Assembly (NCBI RefSeq): GCF_014926405.1
Contig: NZ_JACXXJ020000005.1
Coordinates: 2,237,001-2,301,000, forward strand
DNA: 64,000 nucleotides
Origin: Agrobacterium vitis
Lineage (GTDB): Bacteria > Pseudomonadota > Alphaproteobacteria > Rhizobiales > Rhizobiaceae
Direction: 5' to 3'
Shown here: positions 36,457 through 44,959 of the stretch, piece by piece
Position numbering within the stretch: position 1 is the stretch's first letter
Layout of the letters: each line of letters opens with the position of its first letter
Notes under the pieces: generated by a model
Databases searched by the model: none
Told to the model about the DNA's origin: nothing
The model's input: the letters and a program-made list of their open reading frames with translations, nothing else
Program-made: the position numbers and the translations under genes

Positions 36457-36822
36457 TCACAGCCGATAGGGAATGCGGATGCCGGGATGGCTGTCCGGCA
36501 AATCCTTGGTATCGCGAGTTACCAGCAGCATGTCATGGGCCTGAGCACTTGCCCAGACAATCGCGTCAGGCAGTTTCAGCCGATGCGCACGCCTCAACGC
36601 AACTGCACGCTCGGCCACGGTCTGATCGATAGCAATGCAGCGAAAACTGCGCAGAAAAGCAGCGGTCGCTTGCCCGTTCTCATCGGATGCGCCAACCATG
36701 ACCTCCATCCAGGTCACCATGCTGATCGCCTTTTCCTCGTAAAGCGAAAGCTCCTGCCTGGCTGGTTCCTTGCCGTTCAGAAAATCGATCAGGATATTGG
36801 TATCGAACAGCGCTTTTACCAT
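36457..36822 (-). CDS. PIN-domain toxin (VapC-like)
   Basis: A 121-residue PIN-fold ribonuclease. Acidic residues typical of the active site are seen in LFDTNILIDFLNG (first Asp), SMVTWMEVMVG (Glu), KLPDAIVWASA (Asp) and LLVTRDTKDLP (Asp). VapC toxins cleave tRNA or rRNA when released from the antitoxin. The start at 36822 overlaps the end of the antitoxin gene by 7 bp, so expression is coupled. Confidence 0.87.
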   Translation of the reverse strand: MVKALFDTNILIDFLNGKEPARQELSLYEEKAISMVTWMEVMVGASDENGQATAAFLRSFRCIAIDQTVAERAVALRRAHRLKLPDAIVWASAQAHDMLLVTRDTKDLPDSHPGIRIPYRL

Positions 36823-37028
36823 TCGTTGCGCAAGGCCTGCTGATAGGCAAGGCCATCCGGCTGGTTTTTCCAGAGACCAAAGCCGTGATCCAAATCAGGC
36901 TTCTGCCGTTCTTCCAGCAACGATGCCACGGCTTGGCGGATCAACGCTGCCCGGGAAATTTTTTCCTGGCGGGCAATCCGGTCCAGTTTCACCACGGCAT
37001 CGTCATCAAGATCAATCAATGTTCTCAT
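36816..37028 (-). CDS. Ribbon-helix-helix antitoxin
   Basis: A 70-residue protein. MRTLIDLDDDAVVKLDRIAR plus EKISRAALIRQAVASLLEER forms the beta-alpha-alpha (CopG/Arc) DNA-binding fold, and the C-terminal tail (DHGFGLWKNQPDGLAYQQ) would wrap the PIN toxin. It is cotranscribed with and upstream of the toxin gene, and a perfect dyad in the promoter is the likely autoregulatory operator. Confidence 0.85.
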   Translation of the reverse strand: MRTLIDLDDDAVVKLDRIARQEKISRAALIRQAVASLLEERQKPDLDHGFGLWKNQPDGLAYQQALRNEW

Positions 37029-37036
37029 AGCGCACC

Positions 37037-37058
37037 TATCATATATCGCTATATGATA
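37037..37058. promoter_or_regulatory. Antitoxin operator
   Basis: TATCATATA and TATATGATA are perfect inverted repeats around TCGC, 9 bp before the antitoxin ATG. Such a site fits autorepression by the toxin-antitoxin complex and overlaps the likely -10 region. Confidence 0.7.
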
Positions 37059-37100
37059 TACATCGCCCGATGGTTACGATCAAGCAGGCGCGAGACACCG

Positions 37101-38390
37101 CTATCGCCGCACCAGTTTTTTGATCCCGCCGCTGATCAGCAGCGCGGTATCGACCACGGCGGGCAATGCTTGACGCCGGTCGCTGACGGCAAGATAGCGG
37201 GGTTGCCAGTCGGGATCGAACTTAGCCTTGAAGGCGTGGACGCCCTTGAAATTATAGAGCCGCTCGCCGTTTTCATAGACCAGACGGCCAAGGCGGTGCC
37301 AAAGCGGGGCGGACGCTCGGTCCGACAGGCCGGACAGCGGCGCCATGCCCATGTCGAGCTGGCGATAGCCTTCCGCTTTCAGATGCAGCATGATCTTCAC
37401 GAACAGCAGGTCCATCATACCACGATGCGTGCCGGGCAGATGCCGCATCAGGTCGATGAAGGCGTCCTGTTTTGTCTCGGTGGTCAGAATATTGGCAAAG
37501 GCGACAATCCGGCCTTCAAGACGAATGATGGCAACTGGATGGGCGCAGAGATAGCAGCGCTGGAACGTGCCAAGCGAAAAGCCCTTTTCTCCGGCCTTGT
37601 GATGAGCCAGCCAGACATCCGAAACGTAAGCCAACTCATCCAGCAGCCCCGCCACCTCGGCTGGCGGCACGATGGAAAACTCCAGTCCGTCGCGCTCGGC
37701 GCGGTTGATCGAGCGGCGCAGCTTCAGCCAGTCGCCACCCTTCAGGTCGAAGCGATGCAGATCGACAATCGCCTGATCGCCCAGCTTGAACAGTCGCAGG
37801 CCCGCATCCGCCGCAACAGGCAGAAAATCCGGGGAGACCTGGTAGAAGGCAACGCGGCAGCCGCAAGCCTTTGCCTCTTTCAGCAATTTCGTCACCAGAT
37901 GCGGCCAGGCAGCCCGTGGCCCGACCGGGTCGAACAACACGACGAACCGACGGCCACGACGCGCATACATTATAAACGCATCGCCCGCGTCAGAAAACAG
38001 CACCTGTTTGTCGCCAAGCGCCACCAGGCCTGCCGCCGCCCGGGAATTTTCCCGCACGATGCGCCCAGCCAATTGTGTATGAGCAGGTGATGCACCCGCC
38101 CGAACCGGCCTGATCTGCTGCTGAACAACACGGCCAGCCGCGATGGCACCCAGCAATGACAGCGTCGCTAAGCTCGCGCCGCCAATATCCTGATGCAGTT
38201 TGTAAACGAGGCCAAGCTCCGCCAGGGGCTCCAGCAGGAATTCAATCGACAGCAGCGACAAAGCCGCAAGGCCAAGCGCCAACACAAGGCGCAAGAGCTT
38301 GCTGGCCGCATGCCAGCCAAGACCTATCCCGGCAACCAGGAAAAATCGTCCGGGCTTGATTGAAACGTCGGTTTCCAATGCATTCACCAT
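37101..38390 (-). CDS. DUF2156/LPG-synthetase domain membrane protein
   Basis: A 429-residue protein. About 100 N-terminal residues contain two or three transmembrane helices (FFLVAGIGLGWHAA, LVLALGLAALSLLS, LATLSLLGAIAAG). Residues from about 130 form the DUF2156 domain of MprF/LpiA lysyl-phosphatidylglycerol synthases (FSDAGDAFIMYARRGRRFV, FDPVGP, KLRRSINRAERDGLEF, MDLMRHLPGTHRGMMDLLF-like block and LYNFKGVHAFKAKFDPDWQP). Full-length MprF has an N-terminal flippase of many helices and about 850 residues, so this is a short form with the catalytic part only. It would aminoacylate phospholipids from charged tRNA and so reduce the effect of cationic peptides. Confidence 0.8.
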   Translation of the reverse strand: MVNALETDVSIKPGRFFLVAGIGLGWHAASKLLRLVLALGLAALSLLSIEFLLEPLAELGLVYKLHQDIGGASLATLSLLGAIAAGRVVQQQIRPVRAGASPAHTQLAGRIVRENSRAAAGLVALGDKQVLFSDAGDAFIMYARRGRRFVVLFDPVGPRAAWPHLVTKLLKEAKACGCRVAFYQVSPDFLPVAADAGLRLFKLGDQAIVDLHRFDLKGGDWLKLRRSINRAERDGLEFSIVPPAEVAGLLDELAYVSDVWLAHHKAGEKGFSLGTFQRCYLCAHPVAIIRLEGRIVAFANILTTETKQDAFIDLMRHLPGTHRGMMDLLFVKIMLHLKAEGYRQLDMGMAPLSGLSDRASAPLWHRLGRLVYENGERLYNFKGVHAFKAKFDPDWQPRYLAVSDRRQALPAVVDTALLISGGIKKLVRR

Positions 38391-38675
38391 CAGCCCCGAC
38401 GTCCTTCGCCCGAGAAATATTAGGGATTATTCACTCCGCCATGCTTATGGCAGCGCCCGGTAAACATGTCGTGAAGCGGATACATGAACAATCGGTAAAA
38501 TACCAGACCCGTACAGGCGCAAAGGCCATTGCCGCCCTTATGGTCAAGTGACGATTTTTGAAAACCCGTCGCCAATGTTTGTCCCAAATCGCTAAATCCC
38601 CAACCTTCTAAATCTCTTGGGATTTCATCGATTTCGATTTAAGGAATAATGCAGTAGCCATCTGGGAGTTGCCTC

Positions 38676-40022
38676 ATGCCGCGTTCCACGCCCTCGAAAA
38701 TGCTGCGGCGCTCGCGCGCGCTCAGCGGTTCCTGGCGGATGTGGAAAATGCGGCTGGTCTTCTGGGCCGGTGCTGGTGCCATCGGCGTCGTTAGCGTCGG
38801 CTTTGCCTGGCTGGCAGACCGCGCCCAAGCGCTGTTTCACACGATCACCCACGCCACGCAATGGACCTTTCTCCTTCCGCTTCTGTTAACGCCGGCAGGC
38901 TTTGCGCTTTGCGCGCTTCTGGCGGCCAAGGTTTTTCCCGCATCACAAGGCTCCGGCATTCCCCAGGCGATTGCCGCCCGTCATATCGATGATCCGGCTG
39001 GGCGCAGCCGGTTGCTGTCAATGCGGATTGCTATCGGCAAGGTGCTTTTGACCGCAATCGGTCTGCTCTGCGGCGGATCGATCGGACGCGAGGGACCGAC
39101 CGTGCAGGTCGGGGCCTCGATCATGCTGTTTTGCGCCCGCATTGGCGGGATGGCGCGGGCAGATGGGCTGATCCTGGCCGGATCGGCCGCCGGTATTGCC
39201 GCTGCGTTCAATACGCCGCTGGCCGGGATCGTCTTTGCCATCGAGGAAATGAGCAAGACCTATCACTCCCGCGTCAACAGCCTGGTTTTGATCGCGGTGA
39301 TCGTTTCCGGCCTTGCAGCCCTCGGTCTCGTTGGCAGCTATACCTATTTCGGCACCGCCAATCCCACCGTCTCCGGCTTGCGTGATTGGATGCTGGTCGG
39401 CCTGTGCGGCATTGGCGGCGGCGCCTTCGGCGCGCTGTTCAGTGCGGGGGCGCTGACCTTTATGCGTCGGATACGCCGCTGGACCCAGTTGTCGGCAATG
39501 CCCTTGCGGCGCGCCGTGCTGCTCGCCGCCGTTTGCGGACTGGGCGTGGCGCTGATCGGCATTCTGACTGGAGGCGCCACCTACGGCACCGGCTATGAAC
39601 AGGCGCGCGGCGCGGTGGAGGGCCAAGCCCTGCCGCTGCTGTTTTTCGCGCAAAAGCTGGCGGCCTCGTTCCTGACGATGATTTCCGGCATTCCGGGTGG
39701 AATTTTCGCGCCTTCCCTGTCAGTGGGGGCGGGGCTCGGCAGCACCGCCGCCAGCCTGACCGGCTCCAGCATTGCGCTTGGCGCCATTCTCGGCATGGCC
39801 GGCTATTTCGCTGGTGTGGTGCAGGCGCCAATGACCGCTTTCGTGATCATCATGGAAATGACCGCCAGCCATGATAGCGCCATCGCCATCATGACCGCAG
39901 CCATGCTGGGCTATGCGACGTCGCGGCTTCTGTCACGCGAACCGCTCTATCACGGCCTGTCGCGCCCATTCCTCGCCGAAGCGATCCGCGCCAGCCGGGC
40001 GGCGGAGCGCAGCCAAAGCTGA
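38676..40022 (+). CDS. CLC-family chloride channel or H+/Cl- antiporter, copy 1
   Basis: A 448-residue inner-membrane CLC protein. GGSIGREGPTVQVGASIMLF contains the gating glutamate region, AAGIAAAFNTPLAGIVFAIE is the following conserved helix, and ISGIPGGIFAPSLSVGAGLG is the selectivity loop. The usual N-terminal G-S-G-I-P motif is present (ASQGSGIPQAIAAR). The retained gating Glu allows either channel or antiport behaviour. No C-terminal CBS domain. The ATG at 38676 follows CTGGGAG. It is convergent with the orphan flagellin gene, 3 bp apart. A second CLC lies 1.6 kb further on. Confidence 0.92.
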   Translation: MPRSTPSKMLRRSRALSGSWRMWKMRLVFWAGAGAIGVVSVGFAWLADRAQALFHTITHATQWTFLLPLLLTPAGFALCALLAAKVFPASQGSGIPQAIAARHIDDPAGRSRLLSMRIAIGKVLLTAIGLLCGGSIGREGPTVQVGASIMLFCARIGGMARADGLILAGSAAGIAAAFNTPLAGIVFAIEEMSKTYHSRVNSLVLIAVIVSGLAALGLVGSYTYFGTANPTVSGLRDWMLVGLCGIGGGAFGALFSAGALTFMRRIRRWTQLSAMPLRRAVLLAAVCGLGVALIGILTGGATYGTGYEQARGAVEGQALPLLFFAQKLAASFLTMISGIPGGIFAPSLSVGAGLGSTAASLTGSSIALGAILGMAGYFAGVVQAPMTAFVIIMEMTASHDSAIAIMTAAMLGYATSRLLSREPLYHGLSRPFLAEAIRASRAAERSQS

Positions 40023-40025
40023 CAG

Positions 40026-40991
40026 TTACAACAACTGCGAGAGGGATTGCACACTGGTATTGACGATAGACAGGGATTTGATGCCGAGTTGCTCCTTGGC
40101 CTGGAGGGCTTTCAGGCGGCTCGATTCCAGGTTCATGTCGGTATCGACCATGTTGCCGACGCCCTTGCTGATCGAGCCTTGCAGGTCCTTGGAAAATTCA
40201 TACTGCATCTCCACCCGGTTGCTCATCGCACCCAGCGTACTCGCCACGCCATTCATCCGTTCGGCCATCGCATCAACCACCTTGATCATGTCATCGATAT
40301 CGGCATTCGTGGTGCTGTCTTCCAGCCTGATCTCGTCATGAGTCGTAGAGGCCTTGGAGCCATTGAACATCACCCAGGTCTTGGCCGTGCCAAGCTCCGT
40401 CGCAAAGCCGGACCCGGTGAGAATACCCCCTTCCCCATCGACATCGTCGATCAGGTAATTGACCTTGGACGTGCCCGGTTCGCCGCCGACATTGTAATCA
40501 ATCGTGTTGATGCTGATCCTGCCAGCGCCATCGCGCACGAAGGAGCCGACGAGGTTGCGATTGTCCTTGTCGCTGGCGGCATCGCGCAACAGCCAGTTTT
40601 CCTTGGAAAAGGAGGAGGATTCAGCAATGGAGCGGAACTGATCGCGGATCTCGTCCAGTTCGGTATTGATCTTGTCGCGTGAGGTGCCGCCTTCACGCGC
40701 CAGCACCAGACGCGCCTTCACATCCATCATCAGATCGGTCGACGTACTCATGCCACTTTCAGCCGTGTCCAGCACGCCAGCGGCCATGGACAAGGCATCC
40801 TGCACGGCAGACAAGGATCGATTGTCGGAGCGCATCGTCGTTGCAATCGACCAATAGGCGGCATCATCAGCCGCGGTAGCGACCCGGTAACCGGTCGTGA
40901 CCCGCGCCTGACTATCATCGCGGCTGGACACTGTATGGCGCAGGCTTTGAAGCGCGGTATACGCCGCAACATTGGTGTTTTTACTCGTCAT
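40026..40991 (-). CDS. Flagellin (orphan)
   Basis: A 321-residue flagellin. The conserved N-terminal D0/D1 block (TNVAAYTALQSLRHTVSS, RVATAADDAAYWSIATTMRS) and C-terminal block (MEMQYEFSKDL-like, DMNLESSRLKALQAKEQLGI, SLSIVNTSVQSLSQLL) are intact, so it can probably be exported and polymerise. The central D2/D3 region is short, as usual for rhizobial flagellins. The start at 40991 is chosen over MSER at 41003. No other flagellar gene is nearby, so it is outside the main flagellar cluster. Convergent with CLC copy 1. Confidence 0.88.
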   Translation of the reverse strand: MTSKNTNVAAYTALQSLRHTVSSRDDSQARVTTGYRVATAADDAAYWSIATTMRSDNRSLSAVQDALSMAAGVLDTAESGMSTSTDLMMDVKARLVLAREGGTSRDKINTELDEIRDQFRSIAESSSFSKENWLLRDAASDKDNRNLVGSFVRDGAGRISINTIDYNVGGEPGTSKVNYLIDDVDGEGGILTGSGFATELGTAKTWVMFNGSKASTTHDEIRLEDSTTNADIDDMIKVVDAMAERMNGVASTLGAMSNRVEMQYEFSKDLQGSISKGVGNMVDTDMNLESSRLKALQAKEQLGIKSLSIVNTSVQSLSQLL

Positions 40992-41006
40992 ACGCTCACT
41001 CACATA

Positions 41007-41054
41007 CTCAGTACAAAACGGGCTCAGTACAAAACGGGCTCAATACAAAACAGG
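41007..41054. repeat. Three tandem 16-bp repeats upstream of flagellin
   Basis: CTCAGTACAAAACGGG occurs twice exactly and once as CTCAATACAAAACAGG, end to end, directly before the flagellin start region on the minus strand. The phase and place suggest cooperative regulator sites, or a slipped duplication in the 5' leader. Confidence 0.8.
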
Positions 41055-41583
41055 CGAAACACAAGCCGTCCGCAATACTGGACGGCATGTCACCTCGCTG
41101 TCGCGAGGGCTGCAAACATCCAGTCACCCGACGACAACAGCAAACGGTTCGTGGATGCGCAGGCAACCACGTTCAACGGCTCCAAAGTCCGAATTTCCCC
41201 AACCAGACGCCTCCGCCAGACGTCCCCAAAAGACCGAATTTTCCAAAAGCGGATGGGTGATTTATAGGGCCGTTAAGGTTAAGTCCCACCCAAGGAAGAT
41301 GGTGAACGGAGGATAAAGAACGCGCTTTTGCGATTAACTTTCTGGATTTTGCCCTTCGTTGCAGACACCGCAGCGACGAGAGCATCGTGCGGCAAAACCG
41401 AAACAGAACGATGCTATCAACGATGAAAAAACGGCGCCCTCCGTCCTCCGCCCATTGACTTTCATGGGTGTCAATCGATATTCGATTGTAACGGCAATGG
41501 ATTCTGCCGGGCACGACGCCGAACCGCTTCCTTGATGAAGCCGATGACTCCTACTCAACACGCCAAGGCGGAGGAGTAGAGTC
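41055..41583. other. Non-coding gap between flagellin and CLC copy 2
   Basis: About 530 bp. Reading frames of 80-115 codons on the minus strand (about 41173-41585) lack a ribosome site and have unnatural composition, so I do not call a gene. The region should contain the flagellin promoter and the CLC leader; I see no terminator. Confidence 0.5.
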
Positions 41584-41646
41584 ATGTCCAGAATTTCCAG
41601 GCTGTTTTTTGCAATTGAATTTGCTGTTTTGGGAGCGTCAAAATGA
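41584..41646 (+). CDS. Possible 20-residue leader peptide of CLC copy 2
   Basis: A short ORF encoding [20 protein letters not shown], after a strong GGCGGAGGAG ribosome site about 7 nt upstream. Its stop overlaps the ATG of the CLC gene in an ATGA, so translation of the leader would deliver ribosomes to the channel gene. The amphipathic, hydrophobic sequence could also insert in the membrane. No family known. Confidence 0.5.
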   Translation: MSRISRLFFAIEFAVLGASK

Positions 41647-43091
41647 GGACGATCCCGGCATTTCCTGACCTTCGCTTATTTATTGGTCTTCGTTTGCACC
41701 AGATCCGCAGCCTGGTGAAATGGATCGCCGTCACAATCCCGATGGCCGTCATGGTGGGCTCACTCGTCGCCCTGTTTCTGTGGAGCCTGGATGAGGCGAC
41801 CCGGCTACGGTTTGCCTATCCCGATCTGATCTATGCCATGCCAATTGCCGGGTTTGCCATGGTCTGGGCCTATCAGCGTTTTGGTAAAGCGGCAGAAGGC
41901 GGCAATAACCTGATCGTCGAGCAGATCCACGAGCCGGGCGGCGGCGTGCCGTTGCGCATGGCGCCGTTCATTCTGGTCAGCACGGTGCTGACCCATCTGG
42001 TGGGCGGCTCTGCTGGGCGGGAAGGCACGGCGGTGCAGCTCGGCGGTAGCCTTGCCAGCGCCTTTGCAAAGCTCTTTCGGCTGGCACACGGCGATGTCCG
42101 CATCCTGCTGATGGCCGGAATTGCCGCTGGCTTCGGCGCCGTGTTCGGCACGCCGATTGCTGGCGCAGTGTTTGCCCTGGAAGTGCTGACCATTGGCCGG
42201 ATGCAATATGAGGCCCTGCTCCCGGCTCTACTGGCTGCCGTGGTGGCCAACTGGACCTGTCAGGCCTGGGGGGCGAGCCATACCCATTACGTCATCGCCT
42301 ATCTCAAGAACATGCCGGATAGCGGCGGGTTTCACCTGGATGCAATGATCATGCTCAAGGTGGTGTTTGCCGGAGCCGTATTTGGACTGGCGGCGCATGG
42401 TTTTGCCGAGATTTCGCATCTGGCAGGTGCTGCTTACAAAGCCTTGCTTCCCTCTGCACCCCTGCGTCCGGTGCTGGCCAGCGCCATTCTGCTTGCCTTG
42501 GTCTGGCTGCTCGGCACCCGCGATTATCTGGGGCTGGGCGTCTGGTCACCCAATCCGGGTGATATCACCATTCTCAGCTTTTTCCGCCCGGACCATGTGG
42601 ATTACGCGAGTTGGGCCTGGAAGGCGCTGTTTACCGTCGTCACCCTCAGTGCCGGTTTCAAGGGCGGTGAAGTCACGCCGCTGTTCTTTATCGGAGCGGG
42701 GCTTGGCAATGCATTGGCGGGCCTGACCGGCGCGCCGACCGACCTGTTTGCTGGCCTCGGCTTCGTCGCCGTGTTTGCCGGGGCCACCAATACGCCGCTT
42801 GCCTGCATGATCATGGGCCTGGAGCTGTTCGGCGCCACCCATGCCGTCTATCTCGCTGTCGCCTGTTTCACCGCCTATCTCACCAGCGGCCATTCCAGCA
42901 TCTATCTTTCGCAGCGCATCGGCGTGCCAAAGCATGCCGCCGGTCACATCCCCGCAGGTATCGCGGTGCGCCATCTGCGCGTAAATAGGTCTGCGCCAAG
43001 CCAGGAAGACAACGACAAAAGCCGCAGCAGCAAATCCCTGGGTCAGACATGTTCCGATGATCACCAACAAGGAGGGCCAAAATGCCGGTAA
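41643..43091 (+). CDS. CLC-family chloride channel or H+/Cl- antiporter, copy 2
   Basis: A 482-residue CLC protein only distantly related to copy 1. [20 protein letters not shown] contains the gating Glu; [20 protein letters not shown] follows; [20 protein letters not shown] is the ion-binding loop, with GEV in place of the P-G-G-I seen in copy 1, which is typical of the EriC/YfeO-like branch. The ATG at 41643 follows TTGGGAG and overlaps the stop of a possible leader peptide. It overlaps the SnoaL-like gene by 10 bp. Confidence 0.92.
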   Translation: MRTIPAFPDLRLFIGLRLHQIRSLVKWIAVTIPMAVMVGSLVALFLWSLDEATRLRFAYPDLIYAMPIAGFAMVWAYQRFGKAAEGGNNLIVEQIHEPGGGVPLRMAPFILVSTVLTHLVGGSAGREGTAVQLGGSLASAFAKLFRLAHGDVRILLMAGIAAGFGAVFGTPIAGAVFALEVLTIGRMQYEALLPALLAAVVANWTCQAWGASHTHYVIAYLKNMPDSGGFHLDAMIMLKVVFAGAVFGLAAHGFAEISHLAGAAYKALLPSAPLRPVLASAILLALVWLLGTRDYLGLGVWSPNPGDITILSFFRPDHVDYASWAWKALFTVVTLSAGFKGGEVTPLFFIGAGLGNALAGLTGAPTDLFAGLGFVAVFAGATNTPLACMIMGLELFGATHAVYLAVACFTAYLTSGHSSIYLSQRIGVPKHAAGHIPAGIAVRHLRVNRSAPSQEDNDKSRSSKSLGQTCSDDHQQGGPKCR

Positions 43092-43492
43092 AACAGCTTG
43101 TGGACCAGTACCGTGCCTATATCGATTGCCTCAACCGCCAGGCCTGGGATGAATTGGGCCTCTTTGTCGATGCCGAGGTTCGCCACAACGACCGCTTGCT
43201 CAAGCTTCATGGCTACCGCGACATGTTGGTTCAAGACTTTATCGATATACCGGACCTGCGGTTCGACATTCAACGGATCGTCTGCGAACCACAGCAGATT
43301 GCCGCGCGACTCTCCTTCGATTGCTCTCCCAAAAGCCTGTTTCTGGGAGTGCCCGTCAATGGGCGCCGGGTGGCTTTTACCGAAAACGTCTTCTATGAAT
43401 TCAACGGATCGAAAATCGCCAATGTCTGGTCGGTCATAGACAAGGTCGCCATCGAGGCTCAACTTCGGTCGCCATCTGGCACCAAGCCTTGA
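43082..43492 (+). CDS. SnoaL-like/ester cyclase family protein
   Basis: A 136-residue NTF2-fold protein. [20 protein letters not shown], the [15 protein letters not shown] segment and [20 protein letters not shown] with [10 protein letters not shown] match the SnoaL ester-cyclase pattern (E-x-x-x-x-F-x-x-G-K-I-x-x-x-W). These proteins are small cytoplasmic enzymes or binding proteins. It overlaps the end of CLC copy 2 by 10 bp and is therefore likely co-expressed with it. Substrate unknown. Confidence 0.8.
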   Translation: MPVKQLVDQYRAYIDCLNRQAWDELGLFVDAEVRHNDRLLKLHGYRDMLVQDFIDIPDLRFDIQRIVCEPQQIAARLSFDCSPKSLFLGVPVNGRRVAFTENVFYEFNGSKIANVWSVIDKVAIEAQLRSPSGTKP

Positions 43493-43519
43493 AGAGGCTA
43501 TTTTCGACAGAGTATGATC

Positions 43520-44377
43520 TTACTCGTCCGGCGCGTCCGAGGGCTGGATGGCATGTACCAGTCTTTGGACGATCTCTTGCTTGACGCGGGCCTTCTTTCC
43601 TCCCGCTTCCAGAAGCTCTTTCAGGAACTCCGAAAACAGCCGCGCTCTTTGAAACACAATCGAGTGGTTGGACGAGGCAGCCAGAAATACGTCAATCGAT
43701 GCCACATGCGCGATCTTAGCCATATGCAAATGGTCCATCCAGAAATGATTATAATACGGATTGGTAAATTCCGAGGCTGAAAAAATTGCTGCGGCCATGC
43801 CCGTCCGGGTGGAAACCCTATACAAATCCTCGATATCGAGCAGGTAATCTGGCGTATGCTGCACCGCCAGCGAGGGTGATATTTGCAAACGGCGCTTCAA
43901 CTCCGCATCGGCAAAGGTTTGCGGTGAACAGGCAAGCACGTCGTAATGGGGGCACATGGCACCAAGCGCAAGCGCCGCATAGCCGCCGGAAGACTGACCA
44001 AACACCAGACAGGGCCGGCTCCCGATAAATTGGCGCCCGATATAGCGACGCAGAAATGCCGCGATACCATCGATATCAGGAAGTAAATTCGAGCCGCCAT
44101 ACCACCAGCTGACCGTATCCTGGAAATAGAAAACCCTTGATCCGAGGCCTCGGGCCACCGACAGCATCGAAAAGCGCTCAAGATTTCCGCCGAAGATCAC
44201 CAGATCGGTCTTGCTCGATCCGTCTCCCTCGAAGACCACGCAGCCCAGCTGTTCGGAAAACATATTGAGTTCGGAAATGAGATGTCGCAGCTCACCCAGC
44301 GTCAGGGCAGATAACGATGTCGGGGAATATTTGAAGGATATGCCATGCCCGACACTATCCTGAAAATCTACATTCAC
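43520..44377 (-). CDS. Alpha/beta-hydrolase-like protein
   Basis: A protein of about 285 residues. RPCLVFGQSSGGYAALALGA is the nucleophile elbow (G-x-S-x-G), and a His lies late in LAASSNHSIVFQRARLFSEF, so a serine-hydrolase triad is likely. FGGNLERFSMLSVARGLGSR resembles the oxyanion strand. This is similar to small acyl-hydrolase-like proteins found in polysaccharide loci. The GTG at 44377 is preceded by GAAGG; a TTG at 44386 is an alternative. Convergent with the SnoaL-like gene. Substrate unknown. Confidence 0.65.
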   Translation of the reverse strand: MNVDFQDSVGHGISFKYSPTSLSALTLGELRHLISELNMFSEQLGCVVFEGDGSSKTDLVIFGGNLERFSMLSVARGLGSRVFYFQDTVSWWYGGSNLLPDIDGIAAFLRRYIGRQFIGSRPCLVFGQSSGGYAALALGAMCPHYDVLACSPQTFADAELKRRLQISPSLAVQHTPDYLLDIEDLYRVSTRTGMAAAIFSASEFTNPYYNHFWMDHLHMAKIAHVASIDVFLAASSNHSIVFQRARLFSEFLKELLEAGGKKARVKQEIVQRLVHAIQPSDAPDE

Positions 44378-44612
44378 GGCCCACAACCTTCAAAGCATGC
44401 TTTTCGGCGGCATAGGTAATCGATCTGGTATGCATTGGCAAACCATGAAACAGCGATCTCTCATTGAATTTACCAGGCAGCGGCGATGGTCCAGGAACGT
44501 CATCGCCTGGTCGGGATTGGAACTCAAGTCAGCCTAGATCGTTGAAAGACCTGAAACAGTCAGTCGCGGATCGCATCTTCTATCGGCTGCTGACAATCGA
44601 AGGAGTAGAAAA

Positions 44613-44699
44613 ATGCTGAAATTCATTGGTGGCACGATCGGGGCCATTTTCCTGATTGGTCTGATCGTCGTCGTCTTGCTGCTCAAGCTTATTTTTTGA
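44613..44699 (+). CDS. 28-residue single-span membrane peptide
   Basis: A short ORF encoding MLKFIGGTIGAIFLIGLIVV followed by VLLLKLIF. A strong AAGGAG sits 8 nt before the ATG and a terminator hairpin follows within 5 bp. The peptide is one transmembrane helix with Lys near both ends. Such short membrane peptides often regulate transporters or act as type I toxins; nothing here decides which. Confidence 0.55.
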   Translation: MLKFIGGTIGAIFLIGLIVVVLLLKLIF

Positions 44700-44703
44700 G
44701 AGG

Positions 44704-44723
44704 ACGGGCTTTCAAAAGCCCGT
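44704..44723. terminator. Terminator hairpin after the membrane peptide
   Basis: ACGGGCTTT and AAAGCCCGT pair around a short loop, followed by TTTC. It is placed 5 bp after the small ORF. Confidence 0.65.
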
Positions 44724-44830
44724 TTCAGGCGTTCGTCCAGCAAAAGTCTCACCCGTTTTCGAAGGCAATCCACTTTTGTTTTCGACCATCAGCCTTCTAA
44801 CGGCGATCTCAACGATGTGGCATCGGAGGA

Positions 44831-44848
44831 GTGGCTGGGGCGCCTGGA
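44831..44848. repeat. attL core of the integrated element
   Basis: GTGGCTGGGGCGCCTGGA is an 18-bp exact direct copy of the tRNA-Gln 3' end found at 63030-63047. It marks the left junction; the integrase gene starts 112 bp further in. Confidence 0.9.
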
Positions 44849-44919
44849 ACAAAATCCAATATTTCCTAGCGCCTTGGTTTCATTCAAGCTATTGCGTTTA
44901 AATGACTTTCCTCGCTATA

Positions 44920-44942
44920 AGTGTTCCGGTTTAGTGTTCCGG
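44920..44942. promoter_or_regulatory. Candidate integrase arm sites (left)
   Basis: AGTGTTCCGGTTT at 44920-44932 is followed at once by AGTGTTCCGG at 44933-44942. The first 13 bp recur at 62968-62980 near the right end. Repeats just inside both att cores are typical arm-type sites of tyrosine recombinases, though they also overlap the likely int promoter. Confidence 0.6.
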
Positions 44943-44959
44943 AATGATGGGGCGGTGGC

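Noticed and set aside
41173..41585. Overlapping minus-strand frames of 83 and 113 codons
   Set aside because: No ribosome site and residue use unlike neighbours.
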